NCBI GenBank assembly: GCA_016700155.1
Contig: CP065001.1
Location: forward strand, 1,984,001 to 2,048,000
Length of the DNA stretch: 64,000 bases
Source of the DNA: Ignavibacteriales bacterium
GTDB lineage: Bacteria; Bacteroidota; Ignavibacteria; Ignavibacteriales; Ignavibacteriaceae
Direction of reading: 5' to 3'
Shown here one piece after another: positions 43,910 through 53,384 of this stretch. A program made the translations under genes and the position numbers. Each line of letters starts with the position of its first letter. The stretch's first letter is position 1. The notes beneath the pieces were generated by a model that worked only from the letters and a program-made list of their open reading frames with translations, had not been told where the DNA came from and ran no database searches.

Positions 43910-44848
43910 TTATCTAACTCCAGTATTAGAAATTTGAGATTTAAACTCAGCTAAGTTTAAATCATCAAAGAAAAAGTTTCTTGGGTTTTGTTTAATTCCA
44001 TTGTGAATAACTTCGTAATGGAGATGAGGGCCGGATGATAGCCCGGAATTACCGCTTCTTGCAATCAGATCACCGCGTTTAATAGTCTGTCCCTGTTGAA
44101 CATTTGATGAACTAAGATGCGCGTACACAGTCCTGTAACCAAATCCATGATCAATCTCGATGCACAATCCATAACCACCTCGATAGCCAACAGATTCTAT
44201 TTTACCACCGCCAGGTGCGTAAACGTTAGTGCCTCTGTCTGTGATTATATCAACACCTTCGTGCATCCTTACAATATTAAGAATCGGATGTCTTCTCAAT
44301 CCAAAGCCATGATCAGATAATGTTCCTTCACAAGGTTTTAGTGCAGGCAACGATTCATATAACTTTTCATTGCTTTTAAGCTTTTCGGAAATCAGTGTGA
44401 ACTGATTCTTTTCAAAATCAACTTTTTTATTAACTGCATCAACAAATTCAAGAGCACGGGTTACATCTATGTCACCACTAGAAATGAAATTAAACGGCTG
44501 AACAAATTCACCACCACCTGTGCCTAAGAGTTGTTCATCATCGGATAATGGAGGCAGGTTTGCTGCAATTCTCAACTCATTATTAACTTTTAAAAGACTG
44601 TCTAAGTCTTTATTAAGCAAAGCATAATTTCGTGTGAATTCTTCTAATTTATGACGTAAAAGGCTGTTTTCTGACCTTAAGGTATCATAATTATTAATGG
44701 GATTTAATACTAGTAGCTGATATAAATACAGTACCAGTGCCGTTAAAGCCCCTGTTGCTATAAAAAATGTCATCAAAAACTTAAATTTGAAGTTCTTGAT
44801 TTCGACAAACTGCAGTTTTGACCGCGAAAAAAAGTATAATTTCTTCAT
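43910..44848 (-). CDS. M23-family murein endopeptidase, membrane-anchored
   Basis: 312 residues: one N-terminal membrane segment (about residues 26-47), a coiled coil (about 54-90), and a C-terminal LytM/M23 domain with HEGVDI (zinc His and Asp), YAHLSS and HLHYEVIHNG (about 285-294). It likely cleaves peptidoglycan cross-links in the periplasm, or acts as an EnvC-like activator if inactive, but the zinc residues are intact. Confidence 0.92.
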   Translation of the reverse strand: MKKLYFFSRSKLQFVEIKNFKFKFLMTFFIATGALTALVLYLYQLLVLNPINNYDTLRSENSLLRHKLEEFTRNYALLNKDLDSLLKVNNELRIAANLPPLSDDEQLLGTGGGEFVQPFNFISSGDIDVTRALEFVDAVNKKVDFEKNQFTLISEKLKSNEKLYESLPALKPCEGTLSDHGFGLRRHPILNIVRMHEGVDIITDRGTNVYAPGGGKIESVGYRGGYGLCIEIDHGFGYRTVYAHLSSSNVQQGQTIKRGDLIARSGNSGLSSGPHLHYEVIHNGIKQNPRNFFFDDLNLAEFKSQISNTGVR

Positions 44849-44902
44849 ATTTGAGGGCGGAATCTATAAAAATTGAATGCTTTTGTCAAGAGTGCAAAAT
44901 TG

Positions 44903-45916
44903 TTATTCAAAATCATGTTCAAAGTAGTCAACTCCTCTTGTTTCATCATTTAATTTCGATGTTAATCGCTCATTCAGCTTACTCTGAAATACAGTTGCTG
45001 CGTCATAACCGTAATGTTTGAGCAGGTAGTTCAAACTGATAACTTCAGAAATAACTGTAATATTTTTACCTGGTAAAATCGGGAGTTTTACATAAGGCAT
45101 TTCCACATTAGAAATTTGAACTGTGCTTTCATCAAGGCCTGTTCTTGTATAATCTGATTCATCATTCCAAACTTCAAGTTCAACAATTATTTCAAGCCTT
45201 TTCTGATAACGTATCGCACGTATACCAAACATCCTTTCAACGTCAATTATTCCTAAACCTCTTATCTCCATAAAATGTTTTCCGATTGTAGTACCTGCCC
45301 CCATAAGTATTCCCTCCCCTTTTTTCGTCAGGACTATGACATCATCGGCAACAAGTCTGTGTCCCCTTTCAATCAGATCAAGAGCAACTTCACTTTTACC
45401 TATACCTGACTTTCCAACGAATAGAATTCCAACCCCGTAAACATCAACAAAAGAACCATGCATTGAAATTCTCGGTGCGAACTGATCATCAAGAAAATCA
45501 CTTACAAGATAAACTAATTTAGTTGTAGAGAAGGGTGAACTAAATAAAGGAACTCTATACTTGTCTGCTAATTCAAGCAATATCTGGAATGGTGAATTAT
45601 TATCAGTTAGTATTACGCAGGGAATTTGAAATTGAAAGATGCGTTCAAGTGTCTCTCGTTTTTTGTCATCTGAAATCTGATTCAAATATCTCATTTCCGT
45701 ATTACCAAAAACCTGAACACGGGCAAATGAGAATAGATCGACAAACCCGGCCAAAGCCAGACCGGGTCTGTGAAGATTCTGTTCAAAGATCTTTCTCTCG
45801 AAATCGTGTTTTGTAGAATGAAGTTTAAGTTTAAACATATCACGTGAATTCTGGTAAAGAAATCCAACTGTGATAAATTCTTTTCGAGATACCGATTTTT
45901 GATCTATGGAAATCAT
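44903..45916 (-). CDS. hprK: HPr kinase/phosphorylase
   Basis: 337 residues. The N-terminal domain is followed by the kinase domain with P-loop GKSGIGKSE (about residues 167-175), LVADDVI and the HprK signature MEIRGLGIIDV. It phosphorylates HPr on serine, or a related partner in organisms without a sugar PTS. ATG 45916 overlaps the hpf stop by 4 bases (ATGA); a second in-frame ATG is 26 codons on. No HPr or EI gene is in the window. Confidence 0.94.
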   Translation of the reverse strand: MISIDQKSVSRKEFITVGFLYQNSRDMFKLKLHSTKHDFERKIFEQNLHRPGLALAGFVDLFSFARVQVFGNTEMRYLNQISDDKKRETLERIFQFQIPCVILTDNNSPFQILLELADKYRVPLFSSPFSTTKLVYLVSDFLDDQFAPRISMHGSFVDVYGVGILFVGKSGIGKSEVALDLIERGHRLVADDVIVLTKKGEGILMGAGTTIGKHFMEIRGLGIIDVERMFGIRAIRYQKRLEIIVELEVWNDESDYTRTGLDESTVQISNVEMPYVKLPILPGKNITVISEVISLNYLLKHYGYDAATVFQSKLNERLTSKLNDETRGVDYFEHDFE

Positions 45917-46218
45917 TTAACGCGAACCAATCGTTTTTTAGTTTTTATTTTTTTCAACTGCCGTGCAATTTTTTCAACTGCAGCGTTAACTGATTTTTGA
46001 AAATCATCAGTTTCTTCCGTCGCGCTTAATACCTGTTTTGGAACCTTTGCTATTATTTCAGCCGATTTAATGCTGTCCTTACTGTTCTGGAAACTTAAAA
46101 TTACATCAACGGATATTATTTCATCTGAGAATTTTTCGAGTGAACTGACTTCAGCTTCAATAAATTCTTTCAGAGTATCCCTTGCTTTAAACTTACGAGC
46201 TGTGATATTTATTTTCAT
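45913..46218 (-). CDS. hpf: ribosome hibernation promoting factor, short form
   Basis: 101 residues of the HPF/YfiA ribosome-binding fold (KINITARKFKARDTLKEFIE ... KSVNAAVEKIARQLKKIKTKK). It has only the N-terminal domain, so it is the short form; it stabilises inactive ribosomes in stationary phase. A very strong ribosome site (AAGGAGGG, 46223-46230) precedes the ATG and overlaps the xerC stop. Cotranscribed with hprK. Confidence 0.92.
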   Translation of the reverse strand: MKINITARKFKARDTLKEFIEAEVSSLEKFSDEIISVDVILSFQNSKDSIKSAEIIAKVPKQVLSATEETDDFQKSVNAAVEKIARQLKKIKTKKRLVRVK

Positions 46219-46222
46219 TGTT

Positions 46223-46230
46223 CCCTCCTT
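46223..46230 (-). promoter_or_regulatory. strong ribosome binding site of hpf
   Basis: AAGGAGGG on the minus strand, 4 bases before the hpf ATG and overlapping the end of the recombinase gene. It is the strongest Shine-Dalgarno site I noticed in the window, in a region where most genes lack one. Confidence 0.75.
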
Positions 46231-47111
46231 TAAGATTTTGGATGAGACTTTTTATATGTTGATTTTAACCTTTCAACGCTGACATGAGTATAAATCTGCG
46301 TTGTAGAAAGATTTTCATGACCAAGAATTTCTTTAACTGCTCTTAAGTCAGCACCTCTGTCAAGCATATGCGTGGCGGCACTGTGCCTTAATGCGTGCGG
46401 ACTTCTCTTTTCAATATCTGTAACCAGTGATAAATATTTATTTACGATCCTGTAAACGAATTTAGGATAAATCCTCTTCCCTGCTTCATTAACTAACAAA
46501 GCGCTATGCGGTGATGAGCGGTCACTACTTGACAAATAATTTCTAATCGTTTCAATCGATTTATCACCAACAGGAACAATTCGCATTTTATTTCCCTTAC
46601 CTTTAATACGAATAGTTTGCGATTTAAAATCCACATCACTTAGATTAATAGAACATAATTCAGAAACCCGAAGCGCACAACCATATAGCAATTCAAAAAT
46701 AGTTTTGACTAAAAGTGAATTGTTTTCCAGTTCGTCAGCTTTTTCTAAAACTGAAACTATTTCATCATAAGAAACTACCGAAGGCAGTTTTCTTTGTGAT
46801 TTAGGATTGATGATCATTGATGCAGGGTTAGATGATATGTATCCGTTTCGAAATGCAAATTTGAACATACCTCTTATCGCGGAAAGTTTTCTTCCAATTG
46901 TGATCTTGTTTAATCCGGATTCTGAGAGGGTCATCATATATTGTTTGATGATCTTATCTGTAACACTATTAATTTCCGTTCTGGATCTATCATTGCAAAA
47001 TTGAGCGAAGTCACCCAGATCTTTTTTATACGCAGTCACACTATTACTGGAATATCTTTTAACGCTTTCAATGTCACGAATATATTTTTGAATTGCTTCA
47101 CTAATATACAT
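46230..47111 (-). CDS. xerC: tyrosine recombinase XerC/XerD
   Basis: Resolves chromosome dimers at dif. I chose the ATG at 47111 (293 residues); the frame extends upstream into topA but those residues are a shadow. N-terminal SAM-like domain (SEAIQKYIRDIESVKRYSSNSV), then the catalytic domain with Arg in GCALRVSEL, HALRHSAATHML (His-x-x-Arg), LGHENLSTTQIYTHV with the second His and the nucleophile Tyr. XerC and XerD cannot be told apart here. No dif-like site was found by eye. Confidence 0.93.
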   Translation of the reverse strand: MYISEAIQKYIRDIESVKRYSSNSVTAYKKDLGDFAQFCNDRSRTEINSVTDKIIKQYMMTLSESGLNKITIGRKLSAIRGMFKFAFRNGYISSNPASMIINPKSQRKLPSVVSYDEIVSVLEKADELENNSLLVKTIFELLYGCALRVSELCSINLSDVDFKSQTIRIKGKGNKMRIVPVGDKSIETIRNYLSSSDRSSPHSALLVNEAGKRIYPKFVYRIVNKYLSLVTDIEKRSPHALRHSAATHMLDRGADLRAVKEILGHENLSTTQIYTHVSVERLKSTYKKSHPKS

Positions 47112-47125
47112 CAGTATGTACCTTG

Positions 47126-49438
47126 CTATGACTCTTCCTGTTGAACTTCTTCTCCGCAAACCGGGCATTTTATAAAGTTGCCCTTCTTTACTGTGTACCT
47201 TTGTTCCATATATTGTGAATCTTTGTTCGGGCATTCTACAGGCACAGGTTTATACCAGCTGACAAATTTACATTCGGGGTATCTTGAGCATCCGTAAAAT
47301 AACCTGTTACGTTTTGATTTTCTTTCAATAACATTTCCTTCTTTACAAGTCGGACAACTTACTCCGAGTGAAATATTTTTTACGAAGTCACACTCCGGAT
47401 ATTTTTCACATCCAATAAATCTGCCAAACTTGCCTTCCCTGTAAACAGTCCTGTTTCCGCATTTCTCACAAGTCTCACCGGTAAATTCCGGTTCCTGTGA
47501 CTGAAGTTTCATGTCTTTAAAGGACTTGATATTCGAGCATGCCGGATAATTACTACAAGCTAAATATTTACCGTAGCGCCCGACTTTAATAAGCATTTCA
47601 TTTCCACACACATCACAGATAATTTTTTCAACATTCTTTTCGACATGACTTAATGCTTTTGCAAACGGCTGATAAAAATCATTTAGAACTTTTACGTATT
47701 CATTATCCCCCTGTGCAATCTGATCAAGTTCATTTTCCATCAGTGAAGTGAAATCTTCGTTAATGATATCAGGAAAATTTTTCACCAGTATCTCACTCAC
47801 TCTAATTCCAAGCGGTGTAGGAAAAAGTTTTCGTTCTTTTTGAACCACATATTTTCTGTCCTGAATTGTACTAACAATAAGTGAATATGTACTTGGACGT
47901 CCAATACCTTTGCTTTCCAGTTCTTTTATAAGCGAACTTTCTGTAAATCTTGGAGCTGCTTTTGTAAAGTGCTGAGTTTTTTGGAGTTCGTTTAAGCCAA
48001 GTTTATTTCCTGTTTCAAGACCTATTGGAATTTTTTCATTCCGGTATTCCTCTTTTTCTTCAGCATTTTCTTTTGGCTCAGTGATCTCTTCATACATCTG
48101 CAGGAAGCCGTTGAATTGAATTGCAGTACCGAAGGCTTTAAACAAGAATTCATCTGCAGAAATTTCAATCACCGTTGTCTCCATTAAAGCCTGGCTCATC
48201 TGTGAAGCTAAAAATCTTTTCCAGATTAACTCATAAACTTTAAAGGACTTTGGATCCAGAAATTGTTTTACAAACTCTGGTGAGTATTCAAGTGAAGTAG
48301 GACGAATTGCTTCATGTGCATCCTGTACATTTGCCTGTGATTTTTTAACAAATGAGTTAGGTGTTTCCGGAATGTATTCTTTGCCAAAAGTTTTCTTAAT
48401 GTATTCTCTTGCTGCGGTAACCTGTTCATCACTTATTCTTGTTGAGTCTGTTCGCATATATGTTATCAGACCAACAGTGCCTTCTTTTCCAAGGTCAATA
48501 CCTTCATACAATTTCTGTGCGATCATCATCGTTTGCTTTGGACGCATTTTTAATCTGCGCGAAGCTTCCTGCTGTAATGAACTGGTGATGAAAGGCGGAG
48601 GTGCATTCCGTTTTGTATGACGCTTAACAATATTGCTTATCGCAAATTGTTTTTTAGTTTTTATTTTTTCGAAATGTTCAGTCGCGGTTTTCTCATTAGT
48701 TATCGCAATAAAATCCTCATGAAACATTTTCCAATCATCTTCCGTCATTATAGGTTTCGAAGGAATTTTAATATCACGTCCATCGATACTAAAAAGTTTT
48801 GCCTTAAACTCATCACCTTTCTGAGTTTTGAATATTGCCCAGATGGACCAGTATTCAGTCGCGATAAATTTATCGATTTCCACTTCCCGGTCGCAGATTA
48901 GCTTAAGCGCTACAGATTGAACTCTGCCTGCAGAAAGAGAATTACTCCCGGACATCTCAATAACTGCTTTCCAAAGGAATGGGCTAATCTTGTATCCGAT
49001 AATTCTGTCCATTACTCTTCTTGCACGCTGCGAAGTAACTAAATGTATATCAATCGCGCGCGGATCTTCCATAGCTTTTTTTACGCCGGTTTTTGTTATT
49101 TCATTAAACAATACACGGTATATTTTTTTGCCGCTGCTACCGTTCAGAATATCGGCGATATCCTGTGCAATAGCTTCGCCTTCACGATCAGGGTCAGTTG
49201 CTATGTATATGTTATCGCTCTTTGAAGCAAGACTTTTTATCCGTTTAATAACATCACCTTTGCCGCGGATTGTTACAAACTGTGTTTGAAAATTATTATC
49301 TACATCTACACCAAGTTTTGTTTTAGGGAGATTCCTTACGTGACCTATTGTGGCTTCAACAATAAAATTCTTGCCTAAGTATTTATTAATTGTTTTTGCT
49401 TTCGCAGGTGACTCTACAAGTACTAAATTTTTGCTCAT
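47126..49438 (-). CDS. topA: DNA topoisomerase I
   Basis: 770 residues. TOPRIM domain (NLVLVESPAKAKTINKYLG, TDPDREGEAIA), the active-site Tyr in LITYMRTDSTR (about residue 326), EAIRPTS, and GIGRPSTYS. At the C-terminus three C4 zinc ribbons (about residues 645-670, 685-711, 726-753) and a degenerate fourth (CPNK...CPVC). Relaxes negative supercoils. The gap to the DUF494-like gene is 8 bases. Confidence 0.97.
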   Translation of the reverse strand: MSKNLVLVESPAKAKTINKYLGKNFIVEATIGHVRNLPKTKLGVDVDNNFQTQFVTIRGKGDVIKRIKSLASKSDNIYIATDPDREGEAIAQDIADILNGSSGKKIYRVLFNEITKTGVKKAMEDPRAIDIHLVTSQRARRVMDRIIGYKISPFLWKAVIEMSGSNSLSAGRVQSVALKLICDREVEIDKFIATEYWSIWAIFKTQKGDEFKAKLFSIDGRDIKIPSKPIMTEDDWKMFHEDFIAITNEKTATEHFEKIKTKKQFAISNIVKRHTKRNAPPPFITSSLQQEASRRLKMRPKQTMMIAQKLYEGIDLGKEGTVGLITYMRTDSTRISDEQVTAAREYIKKTFGKEYIPETPNSFVKKSQANVQDAHEAIRPTSLEYSPEFVKQFLDPKSFKVYELIWKRFLASQMSQALMETTVIEISADEFLFKAFGTAIQFNGFLQMYEEITEPKENAEEKEEYRNEKIPIGLETGNKLGLNELQKTQHFTKAAPRFTESSLIKELESKGIGRPSTYSLIVSTIQDRKYVVQKERKLFPTPLGIRVSEILVKNFPDIINEDFTSLMENELDQIAQGDNEYVKVLNDFYQPFAKALSHVEKNVEKIICDVCGNEMLIKVGRYGKYLACSNYPACSNIKSFKDMKLQSQEPEFTGETCEKCGNRTVYREGKFGRFIGCEKYPECDFVKNISLGVSCPTCKEGNVIERKSKRNRLFYGCSRYPECKFVSWYKPVPVECPNKDSQYMEQRYTVKKGNFIKCPVCGEEVQQEES

Positions 49439-49446
49439 TTAAATTT

Positions 49447-49911
49447 CTAATTAATTGTATCTGATGAATAAAGTAACATTCTGCTTCCAGGCAGTGTATC
49501 AAGATCTGCATCTAACAAAAGATAAAGGATCAATAAAATCAATTCATCCTTACTTCGCTTTTCTTCGGGCAGCAACTTAATTTGTGACATAATAATATCC
49601 AAATCGGTCTCAGTTAACAGTGAAGAATTGTATAATTTTTGTACTAATCCCAAATTTTCAATACCCAGGATTGAATTTTCCTCAACCGAAAATATTCTTT
49701 TGTTCTTGGGATGTGGTTTATCATTTTCATTTTCCTGAATCCTGTTCCTCACAATTTTTTCATAAACCCAGCTATATGCGGCTATATATAAAGTCTGGTC
49801 ATTCATTTCCTTTTCTTTAAATTCATTAGCAACAGGTTTTATTTCACCGTTCATCTTTTGTATTGTTTCAACCAGCATATTTGCAAAATCTGATATTAAC
49901 ATTTCCCTCAT
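49447..49911 (-). CDS. DUF494/Smg-like protein
   Basis: 154 residues, helical. The C-terminal half (FSVEENSILGIENLGLVQKL ... DLDIIMSQIKLLP ... DELILLILYLLL) resembles the Smg/DUF494 family in order and spacing, and in many bacteria smg also lies beside topA. The similarity is moderate, so the call is tentative; function of the family is unclear. ATGA overlap with ybeY. Confidence 0.55.
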   Translation of the reverse strand: MREMLISDFANMLVETIQKMNGEIKPVANEFKEKEMNDQTLYIAAYSWVYEKIVRNRIQENENDKPHPKNKRIFSVEENSILGIENLGLVQKLYNSSLLTETDLDIIMSQIKLLPEEKRSKDELILLILYLLLDADLDTLPGSRMLLYSSDTIN

Positions 49912-50375
49912 CTCTTAAATAAATTTTTTGTTTTTACCACAAGTCTATCCTCTTCTTTTTTCATTACAACTTTATCTGATTTCACTTTATCATCAAAACC
50001 CAGGTTATGAAGTAATCCGTGTATAACCAGTCTGCTGATTTCTTCCATATTCGTTACCTTGAATGCTTTAGCGTTTTCATAAGCTATCGCTGGGCAGATA
50101 AATAATTCTGCGTCTATGACATTCCTTTTGCGTGAATAATTGAAAGTGATTATATCGGTTGCGTAATTGTGCTTAAGGTATTTTGAGTTGATTACCCTGA
50201 TTTCAGTTTCCTGAATAAAATTTACCTGAAGTGAGCTTATCTCAAATTCTAATAATGATCGTATTTCTCTAACGAGTTTATGAATTTTTACCTTATCAAT
50301 CCTGTGATTTGTCGTATTTATCACATATAAATTTTTAACCACAGAAAACCGCTTTCCAGTTTCAAAATTTTTCAA
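49908..50375 (-). CDS. ybeY: rRNA maturation endonuclease YbeY
   Basis: 155 residues: ATDIITFNY and HGLLHNLGFDDK (about residues 118-129). The family zinc motif is HGxLHLxGxDH; here the third His is Asp-Lys, as is common in Bacteroidetes YbeY proteins, so activity need not be lost. It trims 16S rRNA 3' ends. The start is unsure by up to 20 residues because the first residues (MKNFETGKRF) do not look conserved. Confidence 0.88.
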   Translation of the reverse strand: MKNFETGKRFSVVKNLYVINTTNHRIDKVKIHKLVREIRSLLEFEISSLQVNFIQETEIRVINSKYLKHNYATDIITFNYSRKRNVIDAELFICPAIAYENAKAFKVTNMEEISRLVIHGLLHNLGFDDKVKSDKVVMKKEEDRLVVKTKNLFKR

Positions 50376-50387
50376 AAAGAATCAGAA

Positions 50388-50972
50388 CTATAACCATCTG
50401 CCGTTTTGCAAAGACTCTATTGTTATCTCAGTATACTTTTTATATCTGAAGGCAGATTTTTCCAGATCATCAATTTCTTCGGTAGTCAAGTCTCTAAGTA
50501 TCTTTCCGGGAACACCTCCAACCAATTTTCCTGTTGGAACTATAAATCCCGGTTTTACTACCGTACCTGCTGCAACCATGGATCTTTGCTGAACAACGGC
50601 ACCATCCAGTACAACAGCTCCCATACCTATCAAACAAATATCTTCTAATGTACAGCCGTGAAGTGTAACTGAATGACCGATTGTTACTTTGTTTCCAATG
50701 TTCAGCGGGAATTTTCCGTTTGTAACATGAAGCATTGAACAATCCTGAACATTAGTATAATCACCGATTTTAATATAGTGGACATCACCACGAACGACAC
50801 AGTTGTACCAAACGCTGGAATGCTCACCAATTTCAACATCGCCTATTACTTTGACACCGGACGCTAAAAAAACACTTTCGTGAATTTTAGGAAAAGTATC
50901 CAGGTAAGGAAATAATTTTATTTCTTCAGTCAGTTGTTGAATTTTGGAGGCATCCATCCTTGTCTTTTCCAT
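50388..50972 (-). CDS. gamma-class carbonic anhydrase family protein
   Basis: 194 residues with left-handed beta-helix hexapeptides (VIGDVEIGEHSSVWYNCVVRGD, IGDYTNVQDCSMLHV, IGHSVTLHGCTLED). His residues in LHV, IGH and LHG sit at the metal-binding positions of the gamma-CA/YrdA family. Enzyme activity is unproven; many members are inactive. Start overlaps the DUF3108 gene end by 43 bases (or 25 with the second ATG). Confidence 0.9.
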   Translation of the reverse strand: MEKTRMDASKIQQLTEEIKLFPYLDTFPKIHESVFLASGVKVIGDVEIGEHSSVWYNCVVRGDVHYIKIGDYTNVQDCSMLHVTNGKFPLNIGNKVTIGHSVTLHGCTLEDICLIGMGAVVLDGAVVQQRSMVAAGTVVKPGFIVPTGKLVGGVPGKILRDLTTEEIDDLEKSAFRYKKYTEITIESLQNGRWL

Positions 50973-51757
50973 TCAATTAATTCTAATGTAATACTGCCAA
51001 TGATTACATGCATCTTTGCCACAATTGGAATTGCAGCTTCATCATTTGAGAACCATCCTTCAAAATATCCGGTTAATCCGAAAATACTAATGAAGTCCAT
51101 TTCACCATCTAATCTAACACAGTTAATATCATAGTCAACTGCGTCAATTGAAACATCTTCAACTTCATTGTAAAAATTGATGTTCGTAAAAACTTTTTCT
51201 TCTTTCACATAACAAGGGACTTTTTGGCTTTTTGTACTTCCGCTCTTATACCTTGCGTAGAAAAATATTGATAGTCCATCCTGGTACGGTCTGTCTAATG
51301 AAGTTGTTGAATCAGTCCAAACCTGTGGCGGTTTTACTTTACCCTTTTTTACGTGGATCAAAGACTTTTTTTTATCAAAAAAATATTCAGTGTATGAACT
51401 GTATTTTTCATCCTTTACAGTTCCGCGAAAGAACTGTGGGGTAAAATCAGAGAAGATGGAACTTTCATACACCTGGTGGAGATCAACAAAAGGTACGCCT
51501 GAATAAGAGTCTATGTAACCTATCGTTTTGTAAATATCTACTCCGCCAATATTTTTTTTATCGAGTACTTTTATTCTGACGGTACCAAGTTTAATAAATG
51601 AATAACTGACTTCGTACAAAAGCTCTTCACCTACAACAAGGCACTTATCATTTTTTCTTTCACCGACAGTCTTTTTTACAACCTTCTGTTTGGTACCGGT
51701 GAATGAAAAAGAAATAAAACTGAATAATATAAAAACTAAAAGTACCTTTGACATCAT
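50930..51757 (-). CDS. DUF3108-family exported protein
   Basis: 275 residues with a signal peptide (cleavage near FSFTG, about residue 20). The beta-rich body with VGEELLYEVSYSFIKLGTVRI, Y-rich strands and the late VPIVAKMHVIIGSITLELIEW-type segment (here IPIVAKMHVIIGSI) fits DUF3108, a periplasmic family of unknown function. ATGA overlap with ctpA makes a translationally coupled pair. Confidence 0.8.
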   Translation of the reverse strand: MMSKVLLVFILFSFISFSFTGTKQKVVKKTVGERKNDKCLVVGEELLYEVSYSFIKLGTVRIKVLDKKNIGGVDIYKTIGYIDSYSGVPFVDLHQVYESSIFSDFTPQFFRGTVKDEKYSSYTEYFFDKKKSLIHVKKGKVKPPQVWTDSTTSLDRPYQDGLSIFFYARYKSGSTKSQKVPCYVKEEKVFTNINFYNEVEDVSIDAVDYDINCVRLDGEMDFISIFGLTGYFEGWFSNDEAAIPIVAKMHVIIGSITLELIEWKRQGWMPPKFNN

Positions 51758-53367
51758 TTCAGATTAGCCAGGTCTTTCGCTTCGCTGAATAATGTGTAAG
51801 CCTTATTTAGCTGGTTATCCTGTGTAAGTATAACGGTAAACCAGCCTTCATTTTTCCAGTAGTTCCTTGCAATCTGCGCTTTAAGTCTAGCAAGAATATA
51901 GTCTTTATCTTTGTTGAAATTCTCTTCGTCAAACTTTACTTCTTTTTCTTCAGCAAATTTTTTGAATTCGTTTAGTTCCGTGTCTGAAATGTTAAAACCA
52001 GTCCTGAACTTGCTGAGATCATTTCCAAATTGCGTTTCAATCTTTTTACCATTCTGATCAAGATACTTCAGAACAAATTCATAGAACACATTGTTCTTTA
52101 ATAACTCGGTGGTATACTTTGTAACTGTTTCGGATTTAATGATATAATCAGGAGTAATTCCGCCGCCGCCGTAAACGGTTCGTCCACCGTTGGTTTTGTA
52201 AACAGGTCTTGTAGTATCTTTTTCAACTAAGTGATTCAGATTGTCACCCTCTACTTCCTCCCTGTCTCCCAATTCCGAATAGTATTCATCCTTATCTTTC
52301 TTATTCTTGTAATCACGTTGAATCAATCTTCCGGATGGAGTAAAGTATTCGGAGATTGTAAGTCGAAGTGCTGAATTATCTGGCAGTTCAAACTGTCGCT
52401 GAACAAGACCTTTACCAAAAGAAGTTTCGCCAACAATGAGTCCACGGTCCCAATCCTGAACCGCACCTGCAACTATTTCACTTGCTGAAGCGCTTCCTTT
52501 GTTCACTAAAATTATTAACGGCATTTTTTCGTAATCGGATTTTGCAGAAGCAAAATATTCTTCATTAAATTCTGAGCGTCGTCCTTTTGTGTAAACCAAT
52601 TTCTTTTTGCCATCAATAAAAAGATCAGCCATTTTTGTTGCCTGGGATAAATAGCCGCCGGGATTTCCACGCAGATCGAGAATAAGTTGTTTCATTCCTT
52701 TCTTTTTTAAATCTACCAGTGCCGACTCAAGTTCTTCGGTTGTAGTTTCCGAAAATCTTGAAACACTTATATAGCCCGTATTCTGGTCATACATAAAATG
52801 CGTATCAACAGAATAGATAGGGATTTTGTCCCGTACAATTGTATAAGTAAGCGGCTCTTTTACTGAAGGTCTTGCAATCGTTACTTTTACTTTTGTTCCG
52901 GCTTTGCCTCTAAGTTTTTCTCTAACCTGTTCGTTGGTAAATCCAATTGAACTTTCACCATCGATTTTTACAATTCTATCACCGGAAAGAATGCCAAGCT
53001 CCTCACTCGGACCACCTGAAATCGGGCTTACAACTGTGATTGTATCATTGACCACCTGGAACTCAATTCCGATTCCTTCAAAATCCCCACGGAAAGATTC
53101 TTCAACCGACTCCATCTGTTTTGCAGGAATATAAACCGAATGAGGATCAAGTTTTGTTATCATTCCGTTTATTGCAGCTTCAACAAGCATTTGTGTGTCT
53201 ACATCTTCGACATAATATTTTTCTGTATAGGTAAGCACATCATTGAATTTAACAATGCTTGAGCGAAGATTATCATCCGAAAAAACCTTTTCAATCTGAG
53301 TTCCGAGAACTATTCCCACTATTAAAAGTATCACGTACCCGGTTATTTTAAAATTCTTAAATAACAT
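51754..53367 (-). CDS. ctpA: S41 carboxy-terminal processing protease
   Basis: 537 residues: N-terminal membrane segment (about 10-24), PDZ domain (about 97-165, GIGIEFQVVNDTI), and the tail-specific protease domain with LDLRGNPGGYL and Ser294/Lys319 (GSASASEIVAG, SFGKGLVQ). It cleaves C-termini of periplasmic proteins. The C-terminal 100 residues are helical and charged, an extension beyond the minimal CtpA. DUF3108 is downstream. Confidence 0.93.
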   Translation of the reverse strand: MLFKNFKITGYVILLIVGIVLGTQIEKVFSDDNLRSSIVKFNDVLTYTEKYYVEDVDTQMLVEAAINGMITKLDPHSVYIPAKQMESVEESFRGDFEGIGIEFQVVNDTITVVSPISGGPSEELGILSGDRIVKIDGESSIGFTNEQVREKLRGKAGTKVKVTIARPSVKEPLTYTIVRDKIPIYSVDTHFMYDQNTGYISVSRFSETTTEELESALVDLKKKGMKQLILDLRGNPGGYLSQATKMADLFIDGKKKLVYTKGRRSEFNEEYFASAKSDYEKMPLIILVNKGSASASEIVAGAVQDWDRGLIVGETSFGKGLVQRQFELPDNSALRLTISEYFTPSGRLIQRDYKNKKDKDEYYSELGDREEVEGDNLNHLVEKDTTRPVYKTNGGRTVYGGGGITPDYIIKSETVTKYTTELLKNNVFYEFVLKYLDQNGKKIETQFGNDLSKFRTGFNISDTELNEFKKFAEEKEVKFDEENFNKDKDYILARLKAQIARNYWKNEGWFTVILTQDNQLNKAYTLFSEAKDLANLK

Positions 53368-53384
53368 AATTCATCCTTTACTTG

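Noticed and set aside
45838..45843. CACGTG at 45838 as a second parS
   Set aside because: Flanks match the parS consensus poorly and are not palindromic beyond the core and one or two bases.
46230..47234. Xer recombinase as part of an integron or mobile element
   Set aside because: Housekeeping neighbours, normal XerC/D length and no attachment sites or cassettes nearby.
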